NCBI RefSeq assembly: GCF_000312045.1
Contig: NZ_HE978635.1
Location: forward strand, 250,674 to 314,673
Source: Noviherbaspirillum massiliense JC206
Lineage (GTDB): Bacteria > Pseudomonadota > Gammaproteobacteria > Burkholderiales > Burkholderiaceae_D
DNA: 64,000 nucleotides
Direction of reading: 5' to 3'
The notes under the pieces were generated by a model. It did not search any database. It saw only the letters and a list, made by a program, of their open reading frames with translations, and was not told the origin of the DNA. Both the position numbers and the translations under genes were made by a program. Position 1 is the first letter of the stretch. The number at the start of each line of letters is the position of its first letter. This document shows positions 35,563 through 43,090 of this stretch, one piece after another.

Positions 35563-35963
35563 ATTCCCTCCCTTCGGCGGGTCGCAGGGGTTTCGCACCG
35601 CATGCGCTGCGCCAGCGGAGACGTGCACCGCACGTGGGGATAGGGCGAACAACACCCGCTAATGCAACCCATCCCATCCAGACCTTCCCCTTGAAGGCGA
35701 AGGAGCTGTGAATCTAGAGCGGTTTCCACAAGCCTGAAGAAGGAAAGTAGGGTGCGCCGTGCGCACCGGGATGGCATGGTGCGCGCGGCGCCCCCTGCTT
35801 CTGAGTGGCCCGCGGTGCTTGCCTGTTGTCGCGTGGACGGGGATCGAGGTGTTGGGCATCCCTGCGCAGGCAGGGATGTGTTGTCATTGTCAGTGCCGGG
35901 AGCGCTGACCCGGCATGTTGGGCGCGCCCTTTGCCAATCCCTGACAGGGCGCGGGGGGAAGGA
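35563..35963. other. Intergenic stretch carrying the dispersed repeat
   Basis: No gene supported. The stretch contains repeat copy 2 (35724-35805). Nothing else notable was seen. Confidence 0.4.
35724..35805. repeat. Dispersed palindromic repeat, copy 2
   Basis: TTCCACAAGCCTGAA then AAAGTAGGGTGCGCCGTGCG matches copy 1 at 21-67 with few differences; the right arm (GCGCCCCCTGCTT) is more diverged than in copy 1. The two copies are 35.7 kb apart in the same orientation. Confidence 0.6.
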
Positions 35964-36260
35964 TCACGACGCCGGCGCCGGCGGCACATTGCCGCGCTTG
36001 CTATTCTGTTCTTCCGCCTTGAGGGAATCCTTCACCCGCTGCAGCCGGGCGTAGGCTTCCGGGTCTTCCTCGGCGAGTTTCTTCTGGCGCCAGTTATAAA
36101 AAATCATCAAGCCCAGCGTGGCTGCTGCGCCAATGGCGAGTTTTCCTTTATGCTCGCTCAATAGGCTTTTCGCGCTTTTTTTGGCCGACGCGTCGTCGGC
36201 CTTTGCCTGGTTCTCCTCGGGTGTGGCCGGCTTTACGGCACTGGAATCGTTTTCCATCAT
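35964..36260 (-). CDS. Small membrane-anchored hypothetical protein
   Basis: A 98-residue protein: an acidic/Lys-rich N-terminus (VKPATPEENQAKADD), one membrane helix (LAIGAAATLGLMIFYNW) and a charged C-terminal helix (LAEEDPEAYARLQRVKDSLKAEEQ). No family recognised. Two adjacent ATGs (36260 and 36257) are possible starts. It is divergent from the exonuclease gene. Confidence 0.55.
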   Translation of the reverse strand: MMENDSSAVKPATPEENQAKADDASAKKSAKSLLSEHKGKLAIGAAATLGLMIFYNWRQKKLAEEDPEAYARLQRVKDSLKAEEQNSKRGNVPPAPAS

Positions 36261-36450
36261 GTTCAGCCTTGAAAATTCCTTCTGGAAGCGCAATTGCGAT
36301 TCCAGTGAGTGTCTAAAAAATCGGATAGGTCCATTGGATGTTCCTTTGCTGAAATAGTTTCGGGATCTGAACACTTCTGTTCAGTTTTCGTACCGAGTGC
36401 GTTCCAGGTAAAGCCGGAAAGAATCTGAAAGGAAAACAATTTTGCATGAC

Positions 36451-37893
36451 ATGCAGGAAAAGGATGCGCTGGGCGAGCCGCCCCAGCTCGGGTTGAGCAA
36501 GGTGCTGGCCGTCCTGTCGGCGGCGAAGTATCCGCGCCTGGCGTTCGTCGACCTTGAAACCACCGGCGGCGCAGCCAACGAAGACCGCATCACCGAGATC
36601 GGCATCATCGAAGTCGATGAAGACGGCGTGCGCGAATGGACCAGCCTCGTCAATCCGCAGGTGCGCATTCCGGAATTCATCCAGTCGCTGACCGGCATCA
36701 CCGATGAGATGGTGCGCGACGCGCCGATCTTTGCGGAACTGGCCGACGAAGTCGCGGCGCGGCTCGCGGACCGGGTCTTCATCGCCCACAATGCGCGCTT
36801 TGATTATGGTTTTCTCAAGAATGAATTCCGCCGCACCGGCCACAACTTCCGGCCCCCGGTGCTGTGCACGGTGCGCCTGTCGCGCAAGCTGTTCCCGGGA
36901 TTTTCCCGCCACAACCTCGATGCGCTCGCGGAGCGGCATCGGCTGCAAGTCACCGAGCGCCACCGCGCGCTCGGCGACGCCCAGCTGATCTGGCAGTTCT
37001 GGCAAAAGATTCATGAAGCGCACGAGCCCGAGGCGATCGAGGAAGCGGTATCGAAGCTGATCAGCCGGCCCACCCTGCCGGCGCGGCTGGATGACCTGCA
37101 GGTCGAGGCGATCCCGAAGACGCATGGCGTCTACCTCTTCTATGGCGAAAACGACCTGCCGCTCTACATCGGCAAGGCGAACAACCTGCGCCGCCGCGTG
37201 CTTTCGCACTTCAGCGGCGATCATGTCACTTCGAAGGAACAGGCGCTGACTCAGCAGATCGAGCGCGTCGAATGGATCGAGACCGGCGGCGAAGTCGGCG
37301 CGCTGCTGCAGGAAGCCGCCCTCGTCAAGCAGCTCATGCCCTCCTATAACAAGCAGCTGCGCGCCAATGAAAAGATCTGTTCCTGGCGCCTGCTGATGCG
37401 CAAGGGCCGGCTGCAGCCGGCGCGCGCAACCATCGACGACCTGTTCTTCGCCTACGACCCGCAGCTGTACGGCCTGTACACCAGCGCGCGCCAGTCCACC
37501 GAAGCCCTGAAGGCGATCGCCGAGGAACACGGCCTGTGCCCGGTCCTGCTCGGCCTGCAGAAGGGCGAAGCCGGCAAGCCCTGCTTCGCCAGCCAGGTCG
37601 GCAAATGTCGCGGCGCCTGCTGCGGCAAGGAGAGCATCGAATCCCACAACGAACGCCTGCAAGCCGCCATGCAGCCGCACCACCTGCAACCCTGGCCGTA
37701 TGCCAGCGCCATCGGCATCCTCGAAGGCGACATGCTGCATGTCGTCGACGGCTGGGCCTACCTCGGCTCCGCCCGCCCCGCGTCCGAAGCCTACGCCCTG
37801 CTGCAGAAAGGCCAGCAGCGCTTCGACCAGGATGTGTACCAGATTCTGCAGAAGTGGCTGCCGAAGCTGGGGGAAGGGATAGTGCGCTTCTGA
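36451..37893 (+). CDS. DEDDh exonuclease / GIY-YIG (Cho-like) nuclease fusion
   Basis: About 480 residues in two domains. The N-terminal DEDDh 3'-5' exonuclease has AFVDLETTGG (D34, E36), LTGITDEMV, FIAHNARFDYGFL and HRALGDAQ. From about residue 225 a GIY-YIG domain like UvrC/Cho follows (HGVYLFYGENDLPLYIGKANNLRRRVLSHF), with a Cys-rich GKCRGACCGKE segment. It probably trims or incises damaged DNA. A TTG start three codons upstream is possible, since AAAGGAAAA lies closer to it. Confidence 0.85.
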   Translation: MQEKDALGEPPQLGLSKVLAVLSAAKYPRLAFVDLETTGGAANEDRITEIGIIEVDEDGVREWTSLVNPQVRIPEFIQSLTGITDEMVRDAPIFAELADEVAARLADRVFIAHNARFDYGFLKNEFRRTGHNFRPPVLCTVRLSRKLFPGFSRHNLDALAERHRLQVTERHRALGDAQLIWQFWQKIHEAHEPEAIEEAVSKLISRPTLPARLDDLQVEAIPKTHGVYLFYGENDLPLYIGKANNLRRRVLSHFSGDHVTSKEQALTQQIERVEWIETGGEVGALLQEAALVKQLMPSYNKQLRANEKICSWRLLMRKGRLQPARATIDDLFFAYDPQLYGLYTSARQSTEALKAIAEEHGLCPVLLGLQKGEAGKPCFASQVGKCRGACCGKESIESHNERLQAAMQPHHLQPWPYASAIGILEGDMLHVVDGWAYLGSARPASEAYALLQKGQQRFDQDVYQILQKWLPKLGEGIVRF

Positions 37894-37927
37894 GTCTGCC
37901 GCCGGCAAAGCCCGGAAACGGGTTGTG

Positions 37928-38980
37928 CTAACCGTGCGCCTGCATGGCAACTCCTCCTGACCTGTTTATATCTTCCCATCTGGAAGAATCCACATGGTCG
38001 ATCGGGGAAGTCACACCATGCCCGCCCTTGTTGAGGACGTGTGCATAGATCATCGTCGTACTGACGTCGCTGTGGCCGAGCAGCTCCTGAACGGTCCGGA
38101 TGTCGTATCCCGCTTCCAGCAAATGCGTGGCAAAACTGTGCCGCAGCGTGTGGGTGGAAGCGCTCTTGGTTAATTGTGCCGCCAGGACGGCACGCTTGAT
38201 GGCGCGCTGGATGCCCTGTTCATAAATGTGGTGGCGCCGGACAATGCCGGTGCGCGGATCAAGCGATTCATGGCCGGATGGGAAGACCCAGAACCAGCCC
38301 CATTGCGTGCCTGCCGAAGGATATTTCCGTTCCAACGCCCCGGGCAGCATGACTCCATTGCGCTTGTGCAAACGGTCGTCGTCGTAGCATTGCCTCGCGC
38401 GTGCGGCTTGTTCGCGCAGTGGCTGCACCAAGGACAGGGGAAGCATGGTCAGCCGGTCCTTGCCGCCTTTGCCTTGTCGCACCGTGATTTCCCTTCGCTG
38501 GAAATCCACATCCTTGATGCGCAACTGCGCGCATTCCATGAGCCGCATCCCGGTTCCGTACAGTAATTGCGCGATCAGGAGATAAACGCCTTCGAGTCGG
38601 GCAAACACCCGCTCGATTTCCTGGCGGGTCAGGACAGTCGGCTTTCGTACCGGCTTCACCGGACGCGTAACTTGATCGAGCCAGGGCAATTCGATTTGCA
38701 GCACATTCTTGTACAGGAAGAGCAGGGCACAGAGTGCCTGGTGATGAGTAGATACAGAAACCTTGCGTTCATTGGCAAGGAAGGAAAGGAAGGCGTGAAT
38801 TTCTGCGGCTCCCATCTCGGCGGGATGACGCATGCCATGAAAGCGGATATACCATCTTGCCCAATAGACATAGACGCGCTCCGTCCGCAGACTATAATGC
38901 TTGTCGCGAATGCAACGCCTGAGTTGATCCAGCAGTTTCGGTCGCTGCTCGGAAGCTAAGAGGGGGTTGACGTCTTTCAT
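37928..38980 (-). CDS. intI: Integron integrase (tyrosine recombinase), integron 2
   Basis: A 350-residue full-length IntI. Catalytic residues match class 1 numbering: R146 ([12 protein letters not shown]), K171/K172 in GKGGKD, H277 and R280 in [11 protein letters not shown]303 in GHSDVSTT, Y312. The integron-specific patch [21 protein letters not shown] is present at 215-235. It should recombine attI with attC. There is no ribosome site before the ATG. A LexA box lies 10 bp upstream, so SOS induction is likely. Its cassettes lie on the other side, read in the opposite direction. Confidence 0.95.
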   Translation of the reverse strand: MKDVNPLLASEQRPKLLDQLRRCIRDKHYSLRTERVYVYWARWYIRFHGMRHPAEMGAAEIHAFLSFLANERKVSVSTHHQALCALLFLYKNVLQIELPWLDQVTRPVKPVRKPTVLTRQEIERVFARLEGVYLLIAQLLYGTGMRLMECAQLRIKDVDFQRREITVRQGKGGKDRLTMLPLSLVQPLREQAARARQCYDDDRLHKRNGVMLPGALERKYPSAGTQWGWFWVFPSGHESLDPRTGIVRRHHIYEQGIQRAIKRAVLAAQLTKSASTHTLRHSFATHLLEAGYDIRTVQELLGHSDVSTTMIYAHVLNKGGHGVTSPIDHVDSSRWEDINRSGGVAMQAHG

Positions 38981-38990
38981 GGTTAATTGA

Positions 38991-39010
38991 TACTGGTGTT
39001 ATATACAGTA
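38991..39010. promoter_or_regulatory. LexA (SOS) box of the integron 2 integrase
   Basis: TACTG-GTGTTATATA-CAGTA differs from the 20-bp LexA consensus TACTGT-N8-ACAGTA only at the last base of the left CTGT. The outer five bases on each side are perfectly symmetrical. It lies 11-30 bp before the intI ATG. Confidence 0.8.
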
Positions 39011-39062
39011 TTATCTCGGGAGCCAGGAACGACGCGCCTTGCGGAGGATCAAGCAGTTTGGT

Positions 39063-39119
39063 TTATCAATCACCTGTCCAGATTATCAATCAGTCTGTGA
39101 CATATAAATCTAGTTAGGC
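39063..39119 (+). other. attI site of integron 2 with phased direct repeats
   Basis: The core GTTAGGC (39113-39119) is a perfect GTTRRRY box six bases before the first cassette ATG. Upstream, TTATCAATCA occurs twice, at 39063-39072 and 39083-39092, exactly 20 bp apart (two helical turns). This corresponds to the accessory integrase-binding direct repeats of attI1. Confidence 0.75.
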
Positions 39120-39124
39120 TGAAC

Positions 39125-39535
39125 ATGGATGAGTTCGTAATCAAGTCTGAGAAGGAAGTAACGCTCACATTTCACTCACGGCGATTCAACTTCGACGGCT
39201 GGCTTGATACTTATTCTGTGTCTGCTAAAGCTCGTAATTTCAATGCACTCATTGAAGTAGAGAATCCGCCGTACGGTTTATCCCCGGCTGGGTTCTTTGG
39301 CGGCCTTGCCAACGAATGGTCAGGGTGGAAGGGAGAAAAAGGATGGGGTGCTATTGAGGGGGAATACAACTTATTAGCTACCAGTGATTCTCTCGGCCAC
39401 ATCACGTTAGTAGCCGAGCTAAATCTTAACGATGTAGTGCCAGGCTGGTCTGGCTCCGTATCACTTATCGTTGAAGCAGGCCAGCTTGAACAGTTAGCCC
39501 ATGACGCGAAGGAGTTCTTCAATGAAAAAGCCTAA
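39125..39535 (+). CDS. Integron 2 cassette 1: DUF6228-like protein
   Basis: A 136-residue soluble beta-rich protein. FFGGLANEWSGWKGEKGWGAIEGEYNLLATSDSLGHITLVAEL and EAGQLEQLAHDAKEF resemble DUF6228 proteins; I am fairly but not fully sure of that family name. Function unknown. First cassette after attI, hence best expressed. Its GC, near 48%, is clearly below the host, and its stop overlaps attC. Confidence 0.7.
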   Translation: MDEFVIKSEKEVTLTFHSRRFNFDGWLDTYSVSAKARNFNALIEVENPPYGLSPAGFFGGLANEWSGWKGEKGWGAIEGEYNLLATSDSLGHITLVAELNLNDVVPGWSGSVSLIVEAGQLEQLAHDAKEFFNEKA

Positions 39536-39592
39536 CTCAACAATGGACGCGGACAAGGCGCACGCGCCTTGCCGGTCATCTCAGCGTTAGCC
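39530..39592 (+). other. attC site 1 of integron 2
   Basis: R'' GCCTAAC (39530-39536) and R' GTTAGCC (39586-39592), both perfect, with the central palindrome CAAGGCGCACGCGCCTTG. Length 63 bp. Confidence 0.85.
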
Positions 39593-39612
39593 GCTACGAG
39601 GAATTCGCAGCC

Positions 39613-40173
39613 ATGGGACTTTTGACATTCAGCATCAACGTCACCCTCGACGGTTGCGTCGACCACCGGGAGGGGATCGCCGATGACGAGACACACACCT
39701 TCTTCACTCGCCTCATGGACGAAAGCGGGGCGATGCTGTGGGGCCGCGTTACCTACGAGATGATGGAGAGCTACTGGCCGGCGGTCGCCCGAGGCGACGT
39801 GAAGGCGCTGTCGCCAATCCGCGAGTGGGCGGTCAAGCTGGAGACTAAGCCGAAGTACGTGGTGTCGTCGACGCGGACGGTCTTTCCGTGGACCAATACC
39901 CACCACATCGCCGGCGACCTTCGCACGGAGGTGCAGAAACTGAAGGATGCGACTCCGGCCGGTGTGCTCCTTGGCAGCGGCAAGCTCGCGACCGAGTTGG
40001 ATCGACTGGATCTGATCGACGAGTACGTGTTTCTCGTTCACCCCAGAATCGCCGGGCACGGCCCGACTCTGTACCAGAGCGGGCTGCTCAGCACGCGACG
40101 GCTCGATCTGATCTCCGCGAAGCCGCTCCGTAGCGGCGCGGTCGCCATGCACTACCGGCGCGAGTGTGGCTAA
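39613..40173 (+). CDS. Integron 2 cassette 2: dihydrofolate-reductase-family (RibD C-domain) protein
   Basis: A 186-residue protein of the RibD C-terminal/DHFR-like fold: TFSINVTLDGCVD, GAMLWGRVTYEMMESYWP, KYVVSSTRTV, GVLLGSGKLATELDRLDLIDEYVFLVHPRIAG. Such proteins bind NADPH, and many are annotated as putative dihydrofolate reductases. Whether it gives trimethoprim tolerance is untested. It is not one of the small DfrB proteins. High GC compared with cassette 1 implies another source. AGGAATTCGCAGCC precedes the ATG. Confidence 0.85.
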   Translation: MGLLTFSINVTLDGCVDHREGIADDETHTFFTRLMDESGAMLWGRVTYEMMESYWPAVARGDVKALSPIREWAVKLETKPKYVVSSTRTVFPWTNTHHIAGDLRTEVQKLKDATPAGVLLGSGKLATELDRLDLIDEYVFLVHPRIAGHGPTLYQSGLLSTRRLDLISAKPLRSGAVAMHYRRECG

Positions 40174-40227
40174 CAATTCACTCAACCCGTCGCGGCTTCG
40201 CGGCGCACCTTAATTCAGGCGTTAAAT
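40168..40227 (+). other. attC site 2 of integron 2
   Basis: R'' GGCTAAC (40168-40174; second base off) and R' GTTAAAT (40221-40227), with the loop CGTCGCGGCTTCGCGGCG. Length 60 bp. The next ATG (40226) lies inside R'. Confidence 0.8.
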
Positions 40228-40660
40228 GCAAAGCCCCCTTGCCATTACCGCTCGCCTAATAATGTTTGCTGCATCCCTGGGCACTACGTTATTTGGGTTA
40301 AAGCTTCTCATGGACACGCTTTGGTTCCGTGCTAACAGCGTCGTAGTGCAAGGCAGCTATCTCGGAGATAGGGTCGATGAAGCGCTGACTGGCGACGCCT
40401 TATCCCGGCGTATGTATCGAGCGCGCGTTACCTTTCATTGCCCATTCACTCAGAAAAAGCGGACTGTGGTGGCATTCGCAGCATCCAGTGCTCAATCGGT
40501 GAGGTGGCCTGGTGAAAGAATGTCTGTACTTGTACATAGAGCACCTCCTCACCAGGCGAGGGTAAATACATTTGGAAATCTATACTTTTTGCCGCTTGCA
40601 ATGATTGCGTTCACCGCTCCTCTGGCATGGGCCATTGCGTTTATCACGCTTTCCCAATAG
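40226..40660 (+). CDS. Integron 2 cassette 3: DUF3592-like membrane protein
   Basis: A 144-residue protein with an N-terminal helix (ARLIMFAASLGTTLFGLKLLM), a soluble beta region (RMYRARVTFHCPFTQKKRTVVAF, GERMSVLVHRAPP) and a C-terminal helix (FLPLAMIAFTAPLAWAIAFITL). It has the same architecture as the integron 1 protein at 23778-24230, with low sequence identity. Function unknown. The start codon overlaps the preceding attC R' box, so no ribosome site is possible from the cassette itself. Confidence 0.7.
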   Translation: MQSPLAITARLIMFAASLGTTLFGLKLLMDTLWFRANSVVVQGSYLGDRVDEALTGDALSRRMYRARVTFHCPFTQKKRTVVAFAASSAQSVRWPGERMSVLVHRAPPHQARVNTFGNLYFLPLAMIAFTAPLAWAIAFITLSQ

Positions 40661-40698
40661 GCTGTCACAACAGATGTTGACAGGACTTGCACACCTGC

Positions 40699-40756
40699 AT
40701 TTAACACTTCATTGGACCCCGAAACGCTTACAGTGCGGTTCATTTAGGCGTTAGAT
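40699..40756 (+). other. attC site 3 of integron 2
   Basis: R'' ATTTAAC (40699-40705) and R' GTTAGAT (40750-40756), both perfect consensus. Length 58 bp. Confidence 0.8.
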
Positions 40757-40806
40757 GGAATGATCATTATTCACACTTGTACTGCAATATTCACTTCAGG
40801 AATTGA

Positions 40807-41184
40807 ATGTCAAAAGTTTATATCTATGTCAGCGATGCCGATATTAATGTAAGTTACGCGGTCATTGATCTTGAAAATCTGCCCGCTCCTACACCGAATC
40901 AATTGCTCTTATCTCAGGATCAACAAGGAATTGATATCGCTGCCTATCTGAGCTCGGATCAAGTGCGGGCAATCCGTATTGTGAAAAACATCTTTACAAA
41001 TGTAATCGACAAAGAGGCCGGGGAATTTTTGCTGCACTTGGCTCGCTTCTGCAAGAGCGTCTCGCCCTCCGCGACGGGAAAAAACGATTGGGTCGTGATG
41101 ATTTCGAACGAAAAGGCCAACGTGGTGAGGGTGACGCCAGAGTATGCAGCCCAGGCACATAGGAATGTGCTCGGCCTCCAGTAA
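40807..41184 (+). CDS. Integron 2 cassette 4: hypothetical protein
   Basis: A 125-residue soluble protein (KVYIYVSDADINVSYAVIDLENLPAP... KNDWVVMISNEKANVVRVTPEYAAQAHRN). Mixed alpha/beta, no signal, no recognised family. A 50-base leader separates it from the previous attC, and GGAATTGA before the ATG could serve as a weak ribosome site. Low GC. Confidence 0.6.
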   Translation: MSKVYIYVSDADINVSYAVIDLENLPAPTPNQLLLSQDQQGIDIAAYLSSDQVRAIRIVKNIFTNVIDKEAGEFLLHLARFCKSVSPSATGKNDWVVMISNEKANVVRVTPEYAAQAHRNVLGLQ

Positions 41185-41206
41185 ATCGATTCATGTATAT
41201 GAAACC

Positions 41207-41290
41207 ATTTAACGCACCGCTCAACCGGGACCCACAACCAAGTACAGTCGCGTCGCGGCCGCTGTAGTGGTCCGTTACCCGGCGTTGGAC
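41207..41290 (+). other. attC site 4 of integron 2
   Basis: R'' ATTTAAC (41207-41213) and R' GTTGGAC (41284-41290), both perfect, with the arms CCGGGACC and GGTCCGTTACCCGG around GTCGCGTCGCGGC. Length 84 bp, the longest in the array. Confidence 0.8.
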
Positions 41291-41297
41291 TCAAACC

Positions 41298-41987
41298 ATG
41301 ATACGGGCACCAGCGATACAGAAATTTTGGCCGACGACACAATCGCTTGATTTGGTCAGGGGCTCTGTCGATCTGGTTGCGACAGGCATTGAAGCGGAAG
41401 TCCGAAGATTTGCCGCGGGAGCGCGAATCGAGGCCGGCTGGCGCCGATTCGCAGATATATCTGAAGCTTTGTCGTCCTGTATGGAATACACCAACATCCC
41501 GACAATGTTTATCGTATTCCCGACAAACTCGCCATGGTCAGTCATTTGGAACAACAGCTTCCTCTGCGATGGGTATGACTCGTTGTGCTGGTGTCTCACA
41601 AAAAATCATGGTTTAACGACGCTCCACTGGGCATCTCACGACGAGAGCACGACTTTTCAACCCGGTACAAGCTTCATATATAGAACCATTCACGATGGAA
41701 CGGTCTGTGAACGCTCCGTTTCTTGCACTCAGGAAGACGCACGCTGGCTTTTCACTCAGAGCGGCGTTTCACTGCCGGAAGAGAACGTATCCCTCTATGG
41801 TGCAAAACGAAAAAGAGACCGGCTGAATGAGGCTGAAATGGTTCAGCTGTTGGGCCGATTCGGGGCCCGGCCATGGGATGAGAGCTTCTACTGTTTGCCG
41901 AAACAGGATTGTTTCGTACTACACCGAACAGAATTTCCAAGTTCTGTCGTACGGCGCTCGCCCGGAGAGGTGATATATGCCGTCTGA
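41298..41987 (+). CDS. Integron 2 cassette 5: hypothetical protein
   Basis: A 229-residue soluble protein, the largest cassette product in the window (SLDLVRGSVDLVATGIEAEVRRF, IVFPTNSPWSVIWNNSFLCDGYDSLCW, SLYGAKRKRDRLNEAEMVQLLGRFG). It has several Cys and Trp residues. The pattern recalls uncharacterised proteins of immunity-protein type that sample a partner's activity, but that is only an impression. No family recognised. Confidence 0.6.
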   Translation: MIRAPAIQKFWPTTQSLDLVRGSVDLVATGIEAEVRRFAAGARIEAGWRRFADISEALSSCMEYTNIPTMFIVFPTNSPWSVIWNNSFLCDGYDSLCWCLTKNHGLTTLHWASHDESTTFQPGTSFIYRTIHDGTVCERSVSCTQEDARWLFTQSGVSLPEENVSLYGAKRKRDRLNEAEMVQLLGRFGARPWDESFYCLPKQDCFVLHRTEFPSSVVRRSPGEVIYAV

Positions 41988-42044
41988 CATTCCTTTGCTG
42001 GACTCGGGAACACGCAAACAGGTGGGCCAATTTAAGCGTAAGTG
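41982..42044 (+). other. Possible degenerate attC site 5 of integron 2
   Basis: GTCTGAC (41982-41988) overlaps the stop and GTAAGTG (42038-42044) precedes the next gene. Both are one or two bases off consensus, and the arms pair poorly. Confidence 0.3.
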
Positions 42045-42059
42045 AATGAAGGCGCAACT

Positions 42060-42323
42060 ATGAGATTACGAGACTTGAAAAACCTTGGCCCGAAATCGGA
42101 AGAATGGCTGCCGAAGGTTGGGATTCATAGTGTCAAACAGTTGCAGGCTTCAGATCCTTTTGAGGTTTATGCCAGGTTAAGAGCTGCAATTCCGGGCGCA
42201 AATTTAAACGCCTTATATGCAATTATCGGTGCGGTTGAAGACAGGCATTGGCTGGACGTAAAAGAAAAGAACAAGACTGAAATTCTTTTACGTCTGGAGC
42301 AGATGGGCTTGGCGCCAAAATAA
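42060..42323 (+). CDS. Integron 2 cassette 6: TfoX C-terminal-domain protein
   Basis: An 87-residue protein: RLRDLKNLGPKSEEWLPKVGIHSVKQLQ is the helix-hairpin-helix start of TfoX_C domains, followed by YARLRAAIPGANLNALYAIIGAVEDRHW. In TfoX this domain accompanies competence regulation; stand-alone copies are common in cassettes and of unknown role. Starting at the ATG after GAAGG; a GTG six codons upstream lies in the attC-like region. Confidence 0.8.
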   Translation: MRLRDLKNLGPKSEEWLPKVGIHSVKQLQASDPFEVYARLRAAIPGANLNALYAIIGAVEDRHWLDVKEKNKTEILLRLEQMGLAPK

Positions 42324-42346
42324 ACCTGGCAAAGCCGCGACTCGCC

Positions 42347-42418
42347 GCTCAACCCGTACACGTAGCAAGGACGCACCGTTTTGTGGCAAGGGACGTGGGT
42401 CCGTAAACGGCGTTATGC
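42347..42418 (+). other. attC site 6 of integron 2
   Basis: R'' GCTCAAC (42347-42353) is perfect. R' GTTATGC (42412-42418) is a common variant of the core. Length 72 bp; the arms are imperfect. It precedes the acetyltransferase gene. Confidence 0.5.
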
Positions 42419-42434
42419 AATATTGGAGGTGTCC

Positions 42435-42911
42435 GTGTCTCTAAGAGTGCATCAGATCAAGCCAGATGAAGTCGCCCTAATGGAGGCGTTGTCATCGACC
42501 TTCGGCGACGCCTTTGCCGATGTGGAGACTTACACGGGCTATCGGCCACGTCCCGACTATCTGCGGCGGCTACTGGAAAGCGAGTATTTCATTGCGCTAG
42601 CTGCCTTGAAAAATGGCCAGGTCGTTGGCGGCCTTGCTGCATACGAGCTTAAAAAATTCGAGCAGGAGCGTAGCGAAATCTATATCTATGACCTGGCTGT
42701 CGCGAAACAGCACCGGCGCGAAGGAATTGCGACAGCGTTGATTGAAGGACTCAAGAAGATTGCGCAATCGCGCGGAGCCTATGTGATATTTGTGCAGGCG
42801 GATACTGCCGTTGAAGACGCGCCAGCCATTGCGCTGTACACCAAGCTGGGAGTACGCGAAGACGTCTTGCATTTTGATATTCCGGTCGGGCGAAAACATG
42901 ACGTTCCATAG
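42435..42911 (+). CDS. Integron 2 cassette 7: AAC(3)-I-type aminoglycoside acetyltransferase
   Basis: A 158-residue GNAT protein strongly resembling AAC(3)-I enzymes: [70 protein letters not shown] (acetyl-CoA loop) and [10 protein letters not shown]... [11 protein letters not shown]. These acetylate the 3-amino group of gentamicin-like drugs. A GTG start with GGAGG five bases upstream was chosen. It is the last cassette, and no clear attC follows, so it may be fixed. Activity is untested. Confidence 0.85.
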   Translation: MSLRVHQIKPDEVALMEALSSTFGDAFADVETYTGYRPRPDYLRRLLESEYFIALAALKNGQVVGGLAAYELKKFEQERSEIYIYDLAVAKQHRREGIATALIEGLKKIAQSRGAYVIFVQADTAVEDAPAIALYTKLGVREDVLHFDIPVGRKHDVP

Positions 42912-43090
42912 CTGATGACATTCAATGACGGGCACCAGTGTCGGAGAGCGCGTTCTGGCGAAAAGCACAGGCAACCTGATCGCCAAAGCTTGGGAAAAGC
43001 CGTAACATGCGCATTGGCGCATATGGCTTTGCCGCTGGTTGTCGTACACCGTGTATCAAGCTTTCAGCCACCCTTTCAATTCAATAAAAA

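Noticed and set aside
36313-37950. 545-codon minus-strand frame across the exonuclease/GIY-YIG gene
   Set aside because: Mirror frame of a recognised gene; Ala/Arg/Asp-rich with no motifs.
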